From Sphingobium limneticum (GTDB lineage Bacteria > Pseudomonadota > Alphaproteobacteria > Sphingomonadales > Sphingomonadaceae): 64,000 bases of DNA. The stretch covers positions 62,001 through 126,000 of the forward strand of contig NZ_VYPZ01000011.1 in the NCBI RefSeq assembly GCF_008710155.1. Reading direction: 5' to 3'. The translations under genes and the position numbers were made by a program. Numbering within the stretch: the stretch's first letter is position 1; each line of letters begins with the position of its first letter. Positions 42,122 to 54,759 of this stretch are shown piece by piece. The notes beneath the pieces were generated by a model. It made no database searches. It saw only the letters and a list, made by a program, of their open reading frames with translations, and was not told the origin of the DNA.

Positions 42122-43201
42122 TCACGCCAGCGCGTCGGCAATCGCCTTGCCGCATTGTTCGGTATTGGCCTTGCCTTTGAGGTCGCCGGTGCGCAGCCCC
42201 GGCTGCGCCAGCACCGTTTCGACCGCGCGCATGATCGCAGCCGCGGCATCTGCTTCGCCCAGATGCTCCAGCATCATCGCTGCCGACCAGATCTGGCCGA
42301 CCGGATTGGCGATACCCTTGCCCGCAATATCGGGCGCCGACCCATGGACCGGCTCGAACAGCGAGGGCGCGGTACGGTCCGGGTTGATGTTGCCCGACGG
42401 CGCGACACCGATCGTGCCGGTGCAGGCTGGGCCAAGGTCGGACAGGATATCGCCGAACAGGTTGGACGCGACCACCACGTCGAACCGATCGGGGTTCAGC
42501 ACGAATTGGGCCGTCAAAATATCGATATGATATTTGTCATGGGTGACGGTCGGATAATTCTTCGCCATTTCCTCCACCCGCTCGTCCCACCAGGGCATGG
42601 TGATGGCGATCCCGTTGGACTTGGTTGCCGACGTGACATGCTTGCGATCCCGCGTTGCGGCCAACTCGAACGCATAGCGCAGCACGCGGTCGGTGCCGTG
42701 ACGGGTCATCACCGTTTCCTGGATCACCACCTCGCGCGGCGTGCCGGGGAACATCTTGCCGCCGACCGAGCTATATTCGCCCTCGGTATTCTCGCGCACC
42801 ACCCAGAAATCGATATCCCCCGGCTCGCGCCCGACCAGCGGGCAAGGCACGCCCGGCATCAGGCGGACGGGACGCAGATTGACATATTGATCATATTCTC
42901 GGCGGAACTGGAGCAGCGAACCCCAGAGCGAGATATGATCCGGCACCGTATCGGGCCAGCCGACCGCGCCGAAGAAAATGGCATCGGGATTGCCGATCTG
43001 CGCTTTCCAGTCATCCGGCATCATCTGGCCATGTTTGGCATAATAGTCGCAGCAGGCGAAATCCTGCCACGTCTGCTCGATGGTGAAGCCATAGAGGCTC
43101 GCCGCGCGCTCCAGCACGCGAATGCCTTCGGGCATGACCTCCTTGCCGATCCCGTCGCCGGGTATGACGGAGATGGCATAATTACGGTTGGTGGCGGACA
43201 T
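42122..43201 (-). CDS. Tartrate dehydrogenase/decarboxylase-like beta-decarboxylating dehydrogenase
   Basis: 359-aa member of the isocitrate/isopropylmalate dehydrogenase family, closest in appearance to tartrate dehydrogenase/D-malate decarboxylase. Key features: IPGDGIGKEV at the start, the Arg-rich substrate segment (LQFRREYDQYVNLRPVRLMPG), the catalytic Lys region (HVTSATKSNGI), metal-binding Asp residues (SNLFGDILSDLGPA) and the NAD-binding EPVHGSAPDIAGKGIANPVG. ATG 43201 follows GGAG by 6 bases. It would oxidise tartrate or malate to supply oxaloglycolate or pyruvate. Confidence 0.88.
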   Translation of the reverse strand: MSATNRNYAISVIPGDGIGKEVMPEGIRVLERAASLYGFTIEQTWQDFACCDYYAKHGQMMPDDWKAQIGNPDAIFFGAVGWPDTVPDHISLWGSLLQFRREYDQYVNLRPVRLMPGVPCPLVGREPGDIDFWVVRENTEGEYSSVGGKMFPGTPREVVIQETVMTRHGTDRVLRYAFELAATRDRKHVTSATKSNGIAITMPWWDERVEEMAKNYPTVTHDKYHIDILTAQFVLNPDRFDVVVASNLFGDILSDLGPACTGTIGVAPSGNINPDRTAPSLFEPVHGSAPDIAGKGIANPVGQIWSAAMMLEHLGEADAAAAIMRAVETVLAQPGLRTGDLKGKANTEQCGKAIADALA

Positions 43202-43263
43202 AATCACTCCGTTCGCCCTCCCCTGTCGAAGGGCGCTTTTGTCTGAAGAAAAAGGGGCGGGAC

Positions 43264-44727
43264 TTAGAGTTTCAGCCCCGCAATATGGAACGCCTTGGTT
43301 TCCAGATATTCCTCTATTCCGGCGTGGGCGCCTTCGCGGCCCAGGCCCGACATCTTGACCCCGCCGAAGGGTGCGACCTCCATGGCGATCGCGCCGCTGT
43401 TGAGCGCGACCATGCCGGCTTCCAGCCGCTCGGCCACGCGGAAGGCGCGGTGCAGATTTTCGGTGTAGAAATAGGCGGCCAGACCATAGCTGGTGGCGTT
43501 GGCCAACTCGATCCCTTCTTCCTCATGCGTAAAGCGGAACAGCGGCGCCACCGGGCCGAACGTCTCTTCCTCGGCCAGCCGCATGTTCCGCGTCGCCCCG
43601 GTCAGTATCACGGGCGTGGCGAACCGATCGCCTGCCGCTTCATTGGGCGCCTGCGCGAACAGGGTGGCGCCATGGGACAGCGCATCCTCGACATGCGCCT
43701 TCACCTTGTCGGCAGCGGCCGCATTGATCAGCGGTCCGATCGTGCTGCCCGGCACATCGCCCGGCGCGACCTTGAGCGCGCTGACGGCCTTGGCCAGCTT
43801 TTCGGCGAACTGGTCGTAGACGCCGTCCTGCACCAATATGCGGTTGGCGCAGACGCAGGTCTGGCCCGCGTTGCGGAACTTGCTGACCATGGCGCTGGCG
43901 ACGGCAATGTCGACATCAGCGTCATCGAACACGATCAGCGGCGCATTGCCGCCCAGCTCGAAACTCACCCGCTTGATGGTATCTGCGCACTGCCGCATCA
44001 GGAGCGCACCGACGCGGGTCGACCCGGTGAAGGACAGCTTGCGCACCACGGGACTGGCCGTCAGAGCGCCGCCGATCGCAGTCGGCATGCCCGTAACGAC
44101 ATTGAACACGCCCGCCGGCACGCCCGCTTCCTCCGCCAGCTTCGCCAGCGCCAGCGCGCTAAAGGGCGTCATGTCGGAAGGCTTTACGACGACCGGACAT
44201 CCTGCTGCCAAAGCAGGCGCGCATTTGCGCGTGATCATCGCCGCCGGGAAATTCCATGGCGTGATCGCGGCCGACACGCCGACCGGCTCCTTCATCACCA
44301 ATATGCGGCGATTGGCTTCCGGCGCGGGGATGATGCCGCCATCGACGCGGCGGGCCTCTTCGGCAAACCATTTGACGAAGCTGGCAGCGTAGCGAATTTC
44401 GCCTTCGGCCTCCGCGATCGGTTTGCCCTGCTCCGCAGTCATGATCCGGCCAAGGTCGGCGACATTGTCCAGGATCAGCGCGTGCCAGCGCTCCAGCACG
44501 GCGGCGCGGTCGGCTGCCGTACGCGCCTTCCACGCCGGGAAAGCCGCTTCGGCCGCAGCAATGGCTGCCAGCGTGTCCGCCTCGCCACAATCGGGCACGG
44601 TGCCAATGATCGCGCCGGTCGCGGGATTGTCGACCGGCAGGGTCGCGCCCGACGTCGCGCCGACCCAGGCGCCGCCGATGAAGGCGCGTTCGATGAAGAG
44701 GGCGGAGTATTTGAGGCTGATGGTCAT
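43264..44727 (-). CDS. gabD: NAD(P)-dependent succinate-semialdehyde dehydrogenase
   Basis: 487-aa aldehyde dehydrogenase. The N-terminal ITPWNFPAAMITRKCAPALAAGCPVVVKPS cofactor region, catalytic Glu in FELGGNAPLIVFDDAD and catalytic Cys in GQTCVCANR with the adjacent second Cys are the GabD pattern. It ends ETKAFHIAGLKL. ATG 44727 overlaps the GNAT stop (ATGA). It would take the semialdehyde made by an omega-aminotransferase to succinate. The downstream gap before the tartrate-dehydrogenase-like gene contains a degenerate repeat (43205-43235). Confidence 0.9.
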   Translation of the reverse strand: MTISLKYSALFIERAFIGGAWVGATSGATLPVDNPATGAIIGTVPDCGEADTLAAIAAAEAAFPAWKARTAADRAAVLERWHALILDNVADLGRIMTAEQGKPIAEAEGEIRYAASFVKWFAEEARRVDGGIIPAPEANRRILVMKEPVGVSAAITPWNFPAAMITRKCAPALAAGCPVVVKPSDMTPFSALALAKLAEEAGVPAGVFNVVTGMPTAIGGALTASPVVRKLSFTGSTRVGALLMRQCADTIKRVSFELGGNAPLIVFDDADVDIAVASAMVSKFRNAGQTCVCANRILVQDGVYDQFAEKLAKAVSALKVAPGDVPGSTIGPLINAAAADKVKAHVEDALSHGATLFAQAPNEAAGDRFATPVILTGATRNMRLAEEETFGPVAPLFRFTHEEEGIELANATSYGLAAYFYTENLHRAFRVAERLEAGMVALNSGAIAMEVAPFGGVKMSGLGREGAHAGIEEYLETKAFHIAGLKL

Positions 44728-45581
44728 CCGAGCGCCTGTGTGGTCAGAGAGAAAGTAGTGATCGACGGATCGCTGGCGGGCGCGGGGCCGCGCACCATGC
44801 GCATCACCCGGCCGACGCAGGGCAGGCCAAGCTCGTCCAGCCAGGCGCCAAGGCCGCTTTCCTCCGGTATGTCCAGGCGGCAGAACATGCCGCTATTGGA
44901 CCCCAGCCAGTGGGATATCAGCGCCCGTGCCCCGCCCGTATCCGGCGCGATGGTCGGGCCCACGACATAGCCCCGGCCGAAACGGCGGAATAAGGCGAAG
45001 CCCACCGGCTCGTTGCCACGGGTCAGCACCACACCCTGCGCGCCCGGAACCAGCGCGTCGAGCAGCGCGTCCCGATCCATGCCGGTGGCGCGGCGGGCGA
45101 GCGCATGCAGCGTCGGCATGTCCTTCGCACCCAGCGGCCGGACCCGCTCTTCCGGTATCAGTTCCGCCATCGGCACGGCGAAGGCTGCGCCCTGATGCTG
45201 GAATACGGGGCCGACGGGCTCGAACCCCAGCTTGCGGTAGAGCGGTACGCCCTCGTCCGTAGCGTTGAGCAGCACGGTGCGGTCGCCCAGCTCGGTCAGC
45301 ACCGCTTCCATCAACTGGCGGCCAAGGCCCATGCCCTGCGCGCTGGGCGATACGATGACCATGCCCAGCGTCGCGGCATTGTCACCATAGAGCCAGGCCA
45401 TGGCGGTACCGACCACCGCACCATCGCGTTCCACGACATAGCCAAAGCCAAGGCCGAACAGCATTTCCCAATCTTCGATCCGATGGGGCCATTTCTGTTC
45501 GCTCGATAGTATATGGGCGGCGGCCAGATCGTCGACGGTCATCCGTCGCAAGTCCACCATCGCCTCTATGCCTGTCGCCAT
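44724..45581 (-). CDS. Tandem GNAT-fold acetyltransferase
   Basis: 285-aa protein. The first domain has the acetyl-CoA loop VSPSAQGMGLGRQLMEAVL. The second half (RVRPLGAKDMPTLHALARRATGMDRDALLDALV; GGARALISHWL) resembles the second GNAT-like domain seen in two-domain members of this family. ATG 45581 is chosen for AAGGAG 7 bases upstream. It leads the gabD operon. The acceptor is unknown; an amino acid or polyamine would fit the neighbours. Confidence 0.83.
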   Translation of the reverse strand: MATGIEAMVDLRRMTVDDLAAAHILSSEQKWPHRIEDWEMLFGLGFGYVVERDGAVVGTAMAWLYGDNAATLGMVIVSPSAQGMGLGRQLMEAVLTELGDRTVLLNATDEGVPLYRKLGFEPVGPVFQHQGAAFAVPMAELIPEERVRPLGAKDMPTLHALARRATGMDRDALLDALVPGAQGVVLTRGNEPVGFALFRRFGRGYVVGPTIAPDTGGARALISHWLGSNSGMFCRLDIPEESGLGAWLDELGLPCVGRVMRMVRGPAPASDPSITTFSLTTQALG

Positions 45582-45717
45582 GCGCTTGCTCCTTGGCGGG
45601 AAAGGAACGCCCGCCTGCCTTACTTTGGGAATCAGTGGTCGGACATTAGGAGGCCGCTCCAAGCATTGGCTGCTGCCTTCGCGCCGATTTTGGAAGATTA
45701 TCGCGCACATTTTCCCG

Positions 45718-45727
45718 TGCAATTGCA
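45718..45727. promoter_or_regulatory. 10-bp palindrome in the GNAT/aldehyde dehydrogenase divergent region
   Basis: TGCAATTGCA, in the 204-base divergent spacer, 59 bases before the aldehyde dehydrogenase GTG. It is a possible operator for a dimeric repressor; no regulator can be assigned. Confidence 0.3.
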
Positions 45728-45785
45728 ACAAATGCCGCTGCGCACGCCTATTTTATCGGAATGCCCGTATGAAGGAGATTATGCC

Positions 45786-47258
45786 GTGACCGGTTTCAAC
45801 CCCGATCAGATCAGCCTGCCCCATGCCAATAATTTCATCGGTGGGCGACGGGTCGCGGGTCGCGGTCCGGCCATCGTCGTGCGGCGGCCTTCCGACGGTC
45901 GGGTGCAGGCGGAACTGGACAGCGTCGATTCCGACCAGCTGACCGAAGCGGTCGAAAGCGCGCAGCGCGCCTACAGGACCAGCGGCTGGGCACAGAGCGA
46001 TCCGCGCGCCCGGATGAAAGTGATGCGCCGCTGGGCCGACCTGATCGAAGCGGACGCGGCGACGCTCGCCCCGCTGGAGGCATTGGGTTCGACCCGCATG
46101 CTCAAGGAAATCAACGCCTGGGATTTGAGCTATACCGCCGAAACCATCCGCTTCTTCGCCGAATGGGCGGACAAGGTCGGTGGCGAAGTGGCCGCCACGA
46201 CGCCCGACAAGCTGGGCCTGACCATCACCGAACCCTATGGCGTGGTCGCAGCGATTGCGCCGTGGAACCTGCCGCTGGTCATGGCCGGGTGGAAGATCGC
46301 GCCCGCCATCGCAGCGGGCAACAGCATCGTCCTCAAACCCTCCGAAATGACGCCGTTCAGCATCGTGCGCCTGGCCGAACTGGCGATCGAGGCAGGGTTG
46401 CCGGCCGGCATCTTCAACGTGGTGCAGGGCGACGGGCGCAGCGTCGGCGATCCGCTGGTCCGTCGTCCCGAAGTGGCCAAGGTCACCTTCACCGGATCGA
46501 CCCGCACGGGCGCTGCCATCATGGCGGCCTGCGCGGAAACCGGGCCGAAGCCGGTGACGCTGGAACTGGGCGGGAAAAGCCCACAGATCATCTTTTCCGA
46601 CGCCACGCTCGACAAGGCATCGGCCATCGTCGCGCGCGCCATCACGCTCAACGCCGGGCAGGTGTGCGTCGCGGGATCTCGGCTGCTGGTACAGGACAAG
46701 GTGGCCGATGAGGTGATCGATCGCATCACGGCTGCCTTCAATGCGCACAAGGCGGGGCCGACCTGGGCGGAGGATACGACGCTGGGGCCGATCATCTCCG
46801 ATGGGCAGCTTGACCGGATGGACGGCATCGTCGGCCGCGCCATCGCGGCTGGCGCTGAAGTGCTGGCCGGTGGCGGCCGCGCCACCGCGCCGCAGGAGGG
46901 CAGCTATTTCGCGCCCACCCTGCTCGCCAATGTGGATCAGAAGAGCGAGGTCGTGCAGGGTGAAATCTTCGGCCCGGTGCTGACCATCCAGACTTTCGCC
47001 GATGAGGAGGAGGCCTACGCCCTCGCCAATGACAGCGACTATGGCTTGGCGGCCGGCGTCCATACCGGTGATGTAAGCCGCGCGTTGCGCGCCACCCGGT
47101 CGCTGGAGGCCGGCACCATCTGGGTCAATCGCTATGGTCGCAGCAACGACTTCATCCTGCCGACCGGCGGCTACAAACAGTCCGGTATCGGCAAAGATCT
47201 GGGCCGCGAAGCCTATATGGCGAACCTCAAGACCAAGGTGGCGCTGATCGAATTCTGA
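45786..47258 (+). CDS. Aldehyde dehydrogenase family protein
   Basis: 490-aa NAD(P)-dependent dehydrogenase. GTG 45786 is the start: AAGGAG lies 8 bases upstream, while the ATG at 45781 is out of frame. Catalytic Glu is in [12 protein letters not shown] and catalytic Cys in GQVCVAGS. The fold resembles betaine/gamma-aminobutyraldehyde and related semialdehyde dehydrogenases. The following gene is kdgD, whose product is 2-oxoglutarate semialdehyde, so this enzyme is a good candidate for the next step, to 2-oxoglutarate. An 8-bp hairpin follows the stop. Confidence 0.85.
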   Translation: MTGFNPDQISLPHANNFIGGRRVAGRGPAIVVRRPSDGRVQAELDSVDSDQLTEAVESAQRAYRTSGWAQSDPRARMKVMRRWADLIEADAATLAPLEALGSTRMLKEINAWDLSYTAETIRFFAEWADKVGGEVAATTPDKLGLTITEPYGVVAAIAPWNLPLVMAGWKIAPAIAAGNSIVLKPSEMTPFSIVRLAELAIEAGLPAGIFNVVQGDGRSVGDPLVRRPEVAKVTFTGSTRTGAAIMAACAETGPKPVTLELGGKSPQIIFSDATLDKASAIVARAITLNAGQVCVAGSRLLVQDKVADEVIDRITAAFNAHKAGPTWAEDTTLGPIISDGQLDRMDGIVGRAIAAGAEVLAGGGRATAPQEGSYFAPTLLANVDQKSEVVQGEIFGPVLTIQTFADEEEAYALANDSDYGLAAGVHTGDVSRALRATRSLEAGTIWVNRYGRSNDFILPTGGYKQSGIGKDLGREAYMANLKTKVALIEF

Positions 47259-47267
47259 TCGGGACGG

Positions 47268-47300
47268 TGCACGGCGCAGGCGATCATGCCAAGCCGTGCA
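47268..47300 (+). terminator. Hairpin between the aldehyde dehydrogenase and kdgD
   Basis: TGCACGGC (47268-47275) pairs with GCCGTGCA (47293-47300), starting 10 bases after the dehydrogenase stop. The loop is 17 bases and there is no T-tract, so termination may be partial. Confidence 0.4.
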
Positions 47301-47406
47301 TCAATCATGCGCATCTTTGAGTTGGACCATATGCCCGGCTCCTTCCTATTCAGCATCTCGAACATCGGCAGGGACAGACAGTGCCGACGAGAGGAGATGC
47401 AAGGAT

Positions 47407-48324
47407 ATGAGCCATTTTAGCCCCGAAGATATGGCGCGCCAGCTCGGCCAGGGGCTGCTGTCCTTTCCGGTCACGCACTTCGATGCAGAGGGCGCATTTC
47501 AGGAAGGCCCCTATCGCGATCATTGCGGGTGGATGCTGGAACATGCGCTGACAGGCCTGTTCGCGGCCGGTGGCACCGGGGAGTTCTTCTCCCTGTCTCC
47601 TGACGAAGTGGCGCAGGTGGTCGGCGCGGCGGTGCGGGAAACCAATGGTCGCATCCCCGTCATTTCCGGCTGTGGTTATGGCACGGCGATCGCTACCGGC
47701 ATCGCCCGCGATGCGGAAAAGGCAGGCGCAGACGGTCTGCTGCTGCTGCCACCCTATCTGATGCACGCCAAGCAGGAGGGGTTGGCCGCCCATATCGAGG
47801 CGGTCTGCCGCGCGACCGGCCTTGGCGTCATCGTCTATAATCGCGACAATGCGATCGTGAATGACGAGACGCTGGCACGCCTGTGCGACCGCAACCCCAA
47901 TCTTATCGGCTTCAAGGACGGCGTGGGCGATATCGAATTGATGACCCGCATCTATGCGCGGATGGGCGATCGCCTGACCTATATCGGGGGTCTGCCCACG
48001 GCCGAAACCTTCGCCACCCCTTACCTCACCATGGGGGTCACGACCTACAGTTCCGCCATCTTCAACTTCATGCCGGACTGGGCGCTGCGCTTTTATGCCG
48101 CCGTCCGGGCGGGCGATCAGGCCTTTGTGATGGAGCAACTGCGCAATTTCGTGCTGCCCTATATCGCGTTGCGCGATCAGGGGCGCGGCTATGCCGTGTC
48201 CATCGTGAAGGCCGGCATGCGGATCATCGGCCGCGATGCCGGCCCGGTGCGCTCCCCGCTCACCGATCTGTCGGCTGAAGAAGAAGCGCAACTGCGTGTC
48301 CTGATCGAACGCGCAACTGCGTGA
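47407..48324 (+). CDS. kdgD: 5-Dehydro-4-deoxyglucarate dehydratase
   Basis: 305-aa DHDPS/NAL-family lyase that converts 5-keto-4-deoxyglucarate to 2-oxoglutarate semialdehyde, CO2 and water. Schiff-base K170 is in GFKDGVGD, Y144 in VIVYNRDN, and the substrate loop GGTGEF at 55-60. ATG 47407 follows AAGGA and GAGGAG. It belongs to glucarate/galactarate breakdown. No glucarate dehydratase gene is visible in the window. A LysR-type gene follows on the same strand. Confidence 0.9.
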   Translation: MSHFSPEDMARQLGQGLLSFPVTHFDAEGAFQEGPYRDHCGWMLEHALTGLFAAGGTGEFFSLSPDEVAQVVGAAVRETNGRIPVISGCGYGTAIATGIARDAEKAGADGLLLLPPYLMHAKQEGLAAHIEAVCRATGLGVIVYNRDNAIVNDETLARLCDRNPNLIGFKDGVGDIELMTRIYARMGDRLTYIGGLPTAETFATPYLTMGVTTYSSAIFNFMPDWALRFYAAVRAGDQAFVMEQLRNFVLPYIALRDQGRGYAVSIVKAGMRIIGRDAGPVRSPLTDLSAEEEAQLRVLIERATA

Positions 48325-48352
48325 CTAAGGCGACGGGCGCGGATAGTCTGGC

Positions 48353-49239
48353 ATGATGTTCGAACTCAGCCAGCTCCGTTGCTTCGTCGCTGCCGCCGAA
48401 GAACTGCATTTCGGCCGGGCGGCCCAGCGGCTCAACATGACCCAGTCGCCGCTCAGCCGGCAGATCCAATTGCTGGAACGGATATTGGACGTGCAGCTGC
48501 TGGAGCGCACCAGTCGTCAGGTCAGCCTGACTCCGGCCGGCAGCGTCTTCCTGATCGAGGCGCGGCGGATCGTCCGGCTGGCCGACAGTGCGGCTCTGTC
48601 CGCCCGACGCGTGGCGAAGGGCGACGCGGGGCGCGTTGCCATCGGCTTCACGGCGGTATCGGGCTATAATATCGTGCCGCGCGTCGTGGCGCAGGCCGGT
48701 GCGGTACTGCCCAATATAGAGCTGGAATTGCGGGAAATGGTGTCGGGCGATCAGGTCGACGCGCTGCTCACCGGTCTGGTGGATATCGGTTTCGTCCGCC
48801 CGCCGGTGAACCGTCATGAATTTGACAGCGCCTGCGTGCTGCACGAACCCTTGTTCGTCGCGCTGCCGCCCGGCGATCCGCGCAAGGCGATGGCGGCGCT
48901 GACGCCGGCCGATTTCGATGGCCAGCCGCTCATCATGTATTCGCGGCAGGGCGCGGCCTATTTCCACAATATGCTGGAGCATCTGTTCAATGAGGTTGCG
49001 GCGGCGCCCCTCTATGTGCAGCATGTCACTCAGATCCATTCGATGCTGGGCCTCGTCCATGCCGGCGTCGCGCCGGCTATCGTGCCCGAAAGCGCCACCG
49101 GTCTGCATATGAGCGACGTGCATTTCCGGCGATTGATGACGCCGCAGGAAAAGCCGGTGGAACTGCACATGGCCTGGCGCCGCGACAATGCCAATCCGGC
49201 GCTGCCCGCCATGCGGCAGCTCTGCACGGAAATGACGGC

Positions 49240-49243
<4 letters not shown>
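48353..49243 (+). CDS. LysR-family transcriptional regulator
   Basis: 296-aa regulator. The N-terminal winged helix (LSQLRCFVAAAEELHFGRAAQRLNMTQSPLSRQIQLLE) and C-terminal effector domain (GRVAIGFTAVSGYNIVPRVVAQ onward) are of normal length. Codon 48353 or 48356 could be the start. It lies 28 bases after kdgD and overlaps the next start by 4 bases, so it is probably co-transcribed and may control kdgD and the upstream aldehyde dehydrogenase. The HFGRAAQRLNMTQSPLSRQI segment is common in aromatic-acid and sugar-acid regulators. Confidence 0.9.
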
Positions 49244-51749
<2,506 letters not shown>

Positions 51750-51761
51750 TCAATGGCTGGA

Positions 51762-52826
51762 TCAGGAAAAGACCACGCCATCCATCAACTTGCGGGCGGT
51801 GCGCAGCATGGCCGCGCTGATGACCGTGCCGCTATCATCCAGTTCCATGACGCAGGTCGTTTCGCCGGTCGGATGTTCGACCGAGAGCGTCTTTCGGTTG
51901 CCATCGGGGATCGACGCGACTTCGGCCGCCGGCGATCCTTCGATCAGACAGGCCGTCGCCACGCTGACCGCGCCCAGCACGCCGATCGACGCATGGGCAC
52001 GATGGGGGATGAAACTGCGCACCGTGACCGCGCCGCCGTCGCGCGGCGGGGCGACCAGCATCATCTTGGGCACGGACTTGTCCGTGACGTCGCCCAGATC
52101 CATCCGCTCGCCGACGGCCAGACGGATGGCTTCGATCCGGGCCTTCAACGCCGTGTCATTGTCCAGCGTCTCGCGATCTTCATAGCCGGTGACGCCGACA
52201 TCCTGCGCCTTCATCACGACGCAGGGCATGCCATTGTCGATCAGGGTGACGCGCACGCCCTCCACCTCGTCAAAGGCATTGCCGGTAGGGAGTAGTGCGC
52301 CGCAGGAGGAGCCGGCCGTATCGCGAAACTCCAACGGGATGGGCGCAGCGCTGCCGGGGACGCCGTCGATTTTGGCGTCGCCGTCATAGCGGACCGTGCC
52401 GTTGGGCGTCCGTACCGTGGCGATTGCGATCTGCCCGGTATTTTCCATGAAGATGGCGACCGAAGTCTCACCGTCCTGCGCGGCGACAAGGCCGCGCTCG
52501 ATGGCGAAGGGACCGATGCCGGCCAGGATATTGCCGCAATTCTGCGCGTCGGTAACGACAGCCTTGTCCACGAAGACCTGAAGGAAGAGGTAGTCGACAT
52601 CGACTCCATCCCGCTCCGATTTCTTGACGACGGCGACCTTGCTGGTCAGCGGGTCGGCGCCGCCCATGCCGTCAATCTGGCGCGGATCGGGCGAGCCCAT
52701 GACGCGGAGGAGGAAAGCATCGCGGTCGCTGGTGTCGGCAGGCAGGTCTTCGGCCAGGAAATAGCCGCCCTTAGACGTGCCGCCGCGCATCCACATAACA
52801 CGGGCGCTGGTCTGGCTGTCAGACAT
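51762..52826 (-). CDS. ligU: 4-Oxalomesaconate tautomerase (PrpF-family isomerase)
   Basis: 354-aa diaminopimelate-epimerase-like isomerase that moves the double bond of 4-oxalomesaconate to give the substrate for LigJ. PrpF hallmarks: [18 protein letters not shown] near the start, [25 protein letters not shown], and [26 protein letters not shown] 52826 overlaps ligK by 8 bases. Full length. The paired Cys/Lys proton-transfer residues cannot be assigned with certainty by eye. Confidence 0.93.
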   Translation of the reverse strand: MSDSQTSARVMWMRGGTSKGGYFLAEDLPADTSDRDAFLLRVMGSPDPRQIDGMGGADPLTSKVAVVKKSERDGVDVDYLFLQVFVDKAVVTDAQNCGNILAGIGPFAIERGLVAAQDGETSVAIFMENTGQIAIATVRTPNGTVRYDGDAKIDGVPGSAAPIPLEFRDTAGSSCGALLPTGNAFDEVEGVRVTLIDNGMPCVVMKAQDVGVTGYEDRETLDNDTALKARIEAIRLAVGERMDLGDVTDKSVPKMMLVAPPRDGGAVTVRSFIPHRAHASIGVLGAVSVATACLIEGSPAAEVASIPDGNRKTLSVEHPTGETTCVMELDDSGTVISAAMLRTARKLMDGVVFS

Positions 52827-53493
52827 ATTTCAGGCCCATTTCTTCCAGGCGCGGGCGCATATTGTAGATGTCGAGACCAAGTTCGCCGGCGGCGAGGCGG
52901 ACGCGCTTGGCTTCTTCGGCGGCTTCGCGGGCCTGTGCCTTCTCCAGCACGGACGCGGCGTCGGCGCGCGGCACGATGCATACGCCGTCATCGTCGGCAA
53001 CAATGACATCGCCCGGATTGACCAGCGCATTGGCGCAGATGACGGGGATATTGACGCTGCCCAGCGTATTCTTGACCGTGCCCTGCGCATGCACGGCCTT
53101 CGACCAGACCGGGAAGTTCATCTGCGTGAGGTCACGTACGTCGCGGACCCCTGCATCGATGATAAGGCCACGGCAGCCGCGCGCCTGCGCCGAAGTGGCC
53201 AGCAGATCGCCGAAATAGCCGTCCGTGCAGGGGCTGGTCGGGGCGAGCAGAAGGATGTCGCCTTCCTGCAACTGCTCGATCGCGACATGGACCATCCAGT
53301 TGTCGCCCGGCGCGGCCGAAATGGTGACGGCGCTGCCGGCGATGCGGGCGCCGCTGTAGATCGGGCGCATATAGGGAGCGAGCAGACCGGTGCGGCCCTG
53401 CGCTTCATGGACCGTGGCGACGCCGGCCTTGGCAAGGCCGTCTATGACGGAGAGGTCCGCCCGCTGGATATTCTGGACGACGATGTTGGACAT
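52819..53493 (-). CDS. ligK: 4-Carboxy-4-hydroxy-2-oxoadipate aldolase
   Basis: 224-aa RraA-fold, metal-dependent aldolase that splits CHA into pyruvate and oxaloacetate, the last step of the pathway; it also decarboxylates oxaloacetate in relatives. Conserved elements: [11 protein letters not shown] (R117-D118, metal/substrate site) and [16 protein letters not shown] 53493 follows GAAGGA about 8 bases upstream; a longer frame exists but lacks a signal. First gene of the minus-strand lig operon, divergent from ligR with 103 bases between starts. Confidence 0.94.
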   Translation of the reverse strand: MSNIVVQNIQRADLSVIDGLAKAGVATVHEAQGRTGLLAPYMRPIYSGARIAGSAVTISAAPGDNWMVHVAIEQLQEGDILLLAPTSPCTDGYFGDLLATSAQARGCRGLIIDAGVRDVRDLTQMNFPVWSKAVHAQGTVKNTLGSVNIPVICANALVNPGDVIVADDDGVCIVPRADAASVLEKAQAREAAEEAKRVRLAAGELGLDIYNMRPRLEEMGLKYV

Positions 53494-53579
53494 GGACCGG
53501 TTCCTTCTCCCAAGATGGACAGCGACATGGACAGTTGCTGCGGGATGCTCAAATCCGAACTGGCGCGATGCCATTAAAT

Positions 53580-53595
53580 TTTGATAATCATCAAA
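53580..53595. promoter_or_regulatory. LysR-type palindrome touching the ligR start codon
   Basis: TTTGAT-AATC-ATCAAA, a 16-bp palindrome of the T-N11-A class, ends one base before ligR ATG 53597. Its position suits repression of ligR by its own product while activating ligK in the other direction. No ribosome site can be seen between it and the ATG. Confidence 0.5.
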
Positions 53596-53596
53596 T

Positions 53597-54748
53597 ATGG
53601 AACCCGATCAGTTCAATATCCGTCACCTCGCCGCCATGGCCGCCGTGGTCGATCAGGGCAGCGTCAGCCTGGCCGCGCGCGCGGTCAACCTGACGCAGCC
53701 GGCGGTAACGCAGGGTATCGCCAAGCTGGAGGCGCAACTGGGCGTAAAGCTGTTCGACCGGCAGCCGGGCGGCATGGCAGCGCTGGAGGCGGCGCAGCGG
53801 TTGAAACCCCGGATCGACGTGGCGTTGCGGCTGATTGGCAGCAATCGGGTGACGGCGGCGCAGGTGCGGGCGTTCGTGGCGCTGGCGCGAGCGGGCAGCT
53901 ATGCGGCGGCGGCGGCGGCGACCGGCGTGGCGGAACCCTCGCTGCATCGCGCGGTCGGCGATCTGGGGCTGGCGGTCGGCAGCAGGCTGGTCGATCGACG
54001 GGGCAGGGGGGTGATGCTGACCAAGCCGGGCATGGCTCTCGCGCAGCGATTGCGGTTGGCGCTCGCGGAATTGCGGCAGGGACTGGCGGATCTGGCCGAC
54101 CTGAAGGGGGAAGAGGGCGGGCGGATATTGGTGGGCGCGATGCCGCTGTCGCGCGCGCGACTGTTGCCGGACGCGATCATGCGGTTTCGGGCCGATTTTC
54201 CGCAGGTCGACATCAGCGTGGCCGAAGGCGCGCATGCCGAATTGGTGGGGCCGCTCAGGGACGGCGAAATCGACATGATGATCGGCGCACTGCGCGATCC
54301 GGCGATGGCGCTGGACCTGGAGCAGCGCGCGCTTTTCGAGGATCGTCCGACCATCCTGGCGCGGCACGGCCATCCGTTGACGGCGGGCTGGGATGCCGAT
54401 GCGCTGCGCCGTTTTCCGTGGATATTGCCACCGGAAGGCACGCCGTTGCGGCAATTGTGGAAGGCGATGTTCGCTGAACTGGGTGGCGATATGCCCGCGG
54501 TGCCGATCGAATGCGGATCGGTGATGACGATTCGGCAATTGCTGGTGAGCGGGGATTATCTGACGTTGCTCTCCTACGATCAATTGGCGCTGGAGCTGGA
54601 CGCGGGGTTGCTGGCGGATATCGGTCCGGCGCCTGGCGCGATCAGCCGGACCATCGGCCTGACCACCCGCGCCGACTGGCGACCGACCCGCCTGCAGCGG
54701 CAGTTCATGACGGCGGTAGAGGCTTCCGTCGGAGAGATGACTTCGTAA
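53597..54748 (+). CDS. ligR: LysR-type regulator with two tandem helix-turn-helix domains, probable LigR
   Basis: 383 aa, against about 300 for ordinary LysR proteins. Residues 8-58 form one LysR winged helix ([20 protein letters not shown] onward). Residues 88-137 form a second one with the same spacing of landmarks (GS-x3-AA, P-[AS], LxDR). The effector domain begins near 175 ([21 protein letters not shown]). Its place between the two divergent lig operons fits LigR, the activator of protocatechuate 4,5-cleavage genes. There is no ribosome site ahead of ATG 53597, so the message may be leaderless. Confidence 0.82.
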   Translation: MEPDQFNIRHLAAMAAVVDQGSVSLAARAVNLTQPAVTQGIAKLEAQLGVKLFDRQPGGMAALEAAQRLKPRIDVALRLIGSNRVTAAQVRAFVALARAGSYAAAAAATGVAEPSLHRAVGDLGLAVGSRLVDRRGRGVMLTKPGMALAQRLRLALAELRQGLADLADLKGEEGGRILVGAMPLSRARLLPDAIMRFRADFPQVDISVAEGAHAELVGPLRDGEIDMMIGALRDPAMALDLEQRALFEDRPTILARHGHPLTAGWDADALRRFPWILPPEGTPLRQLWKAMFAELGGDMPAVPIECGSVMTIRQLLVSGDYLTLLSYDQLALELDAGLLADIGPAPGAISRTIGLTTRADWRPTRLQRQFMTAVEASVGEMTS

Positions 54749-54759
54749 ATTCTTATGAT
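54748..54759. promoter_or_regulatory. AATTCTTATGAT word after ligR, repeated near the symporter gene
   Basis: AATTCTTATGAT overlaps the end of ligR, 55 bases before the DUF1932 start. The identical 12-mer occurs at 61871-61882, just upstream of the minus-strand aromatic-acid symporter. Partial resemblance to the ligR palindrome half-site makes it a candidate regulator site. Confidence 0.25.

Noticed and set aside
43205-43235. Possible full repeat element between gabD and the tartrate-dehydrogenase-like gene
   Set aside because: Only a degenerate GTTCG...TGTCGAAGG half is present with no second arm, so it is mentioned but not called as a repeat.
43285-44970. 561-residue open frame antisense to gabD
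   Set aside because: Composition artefact opposite a well-supported aldehyde dehydrogenase.
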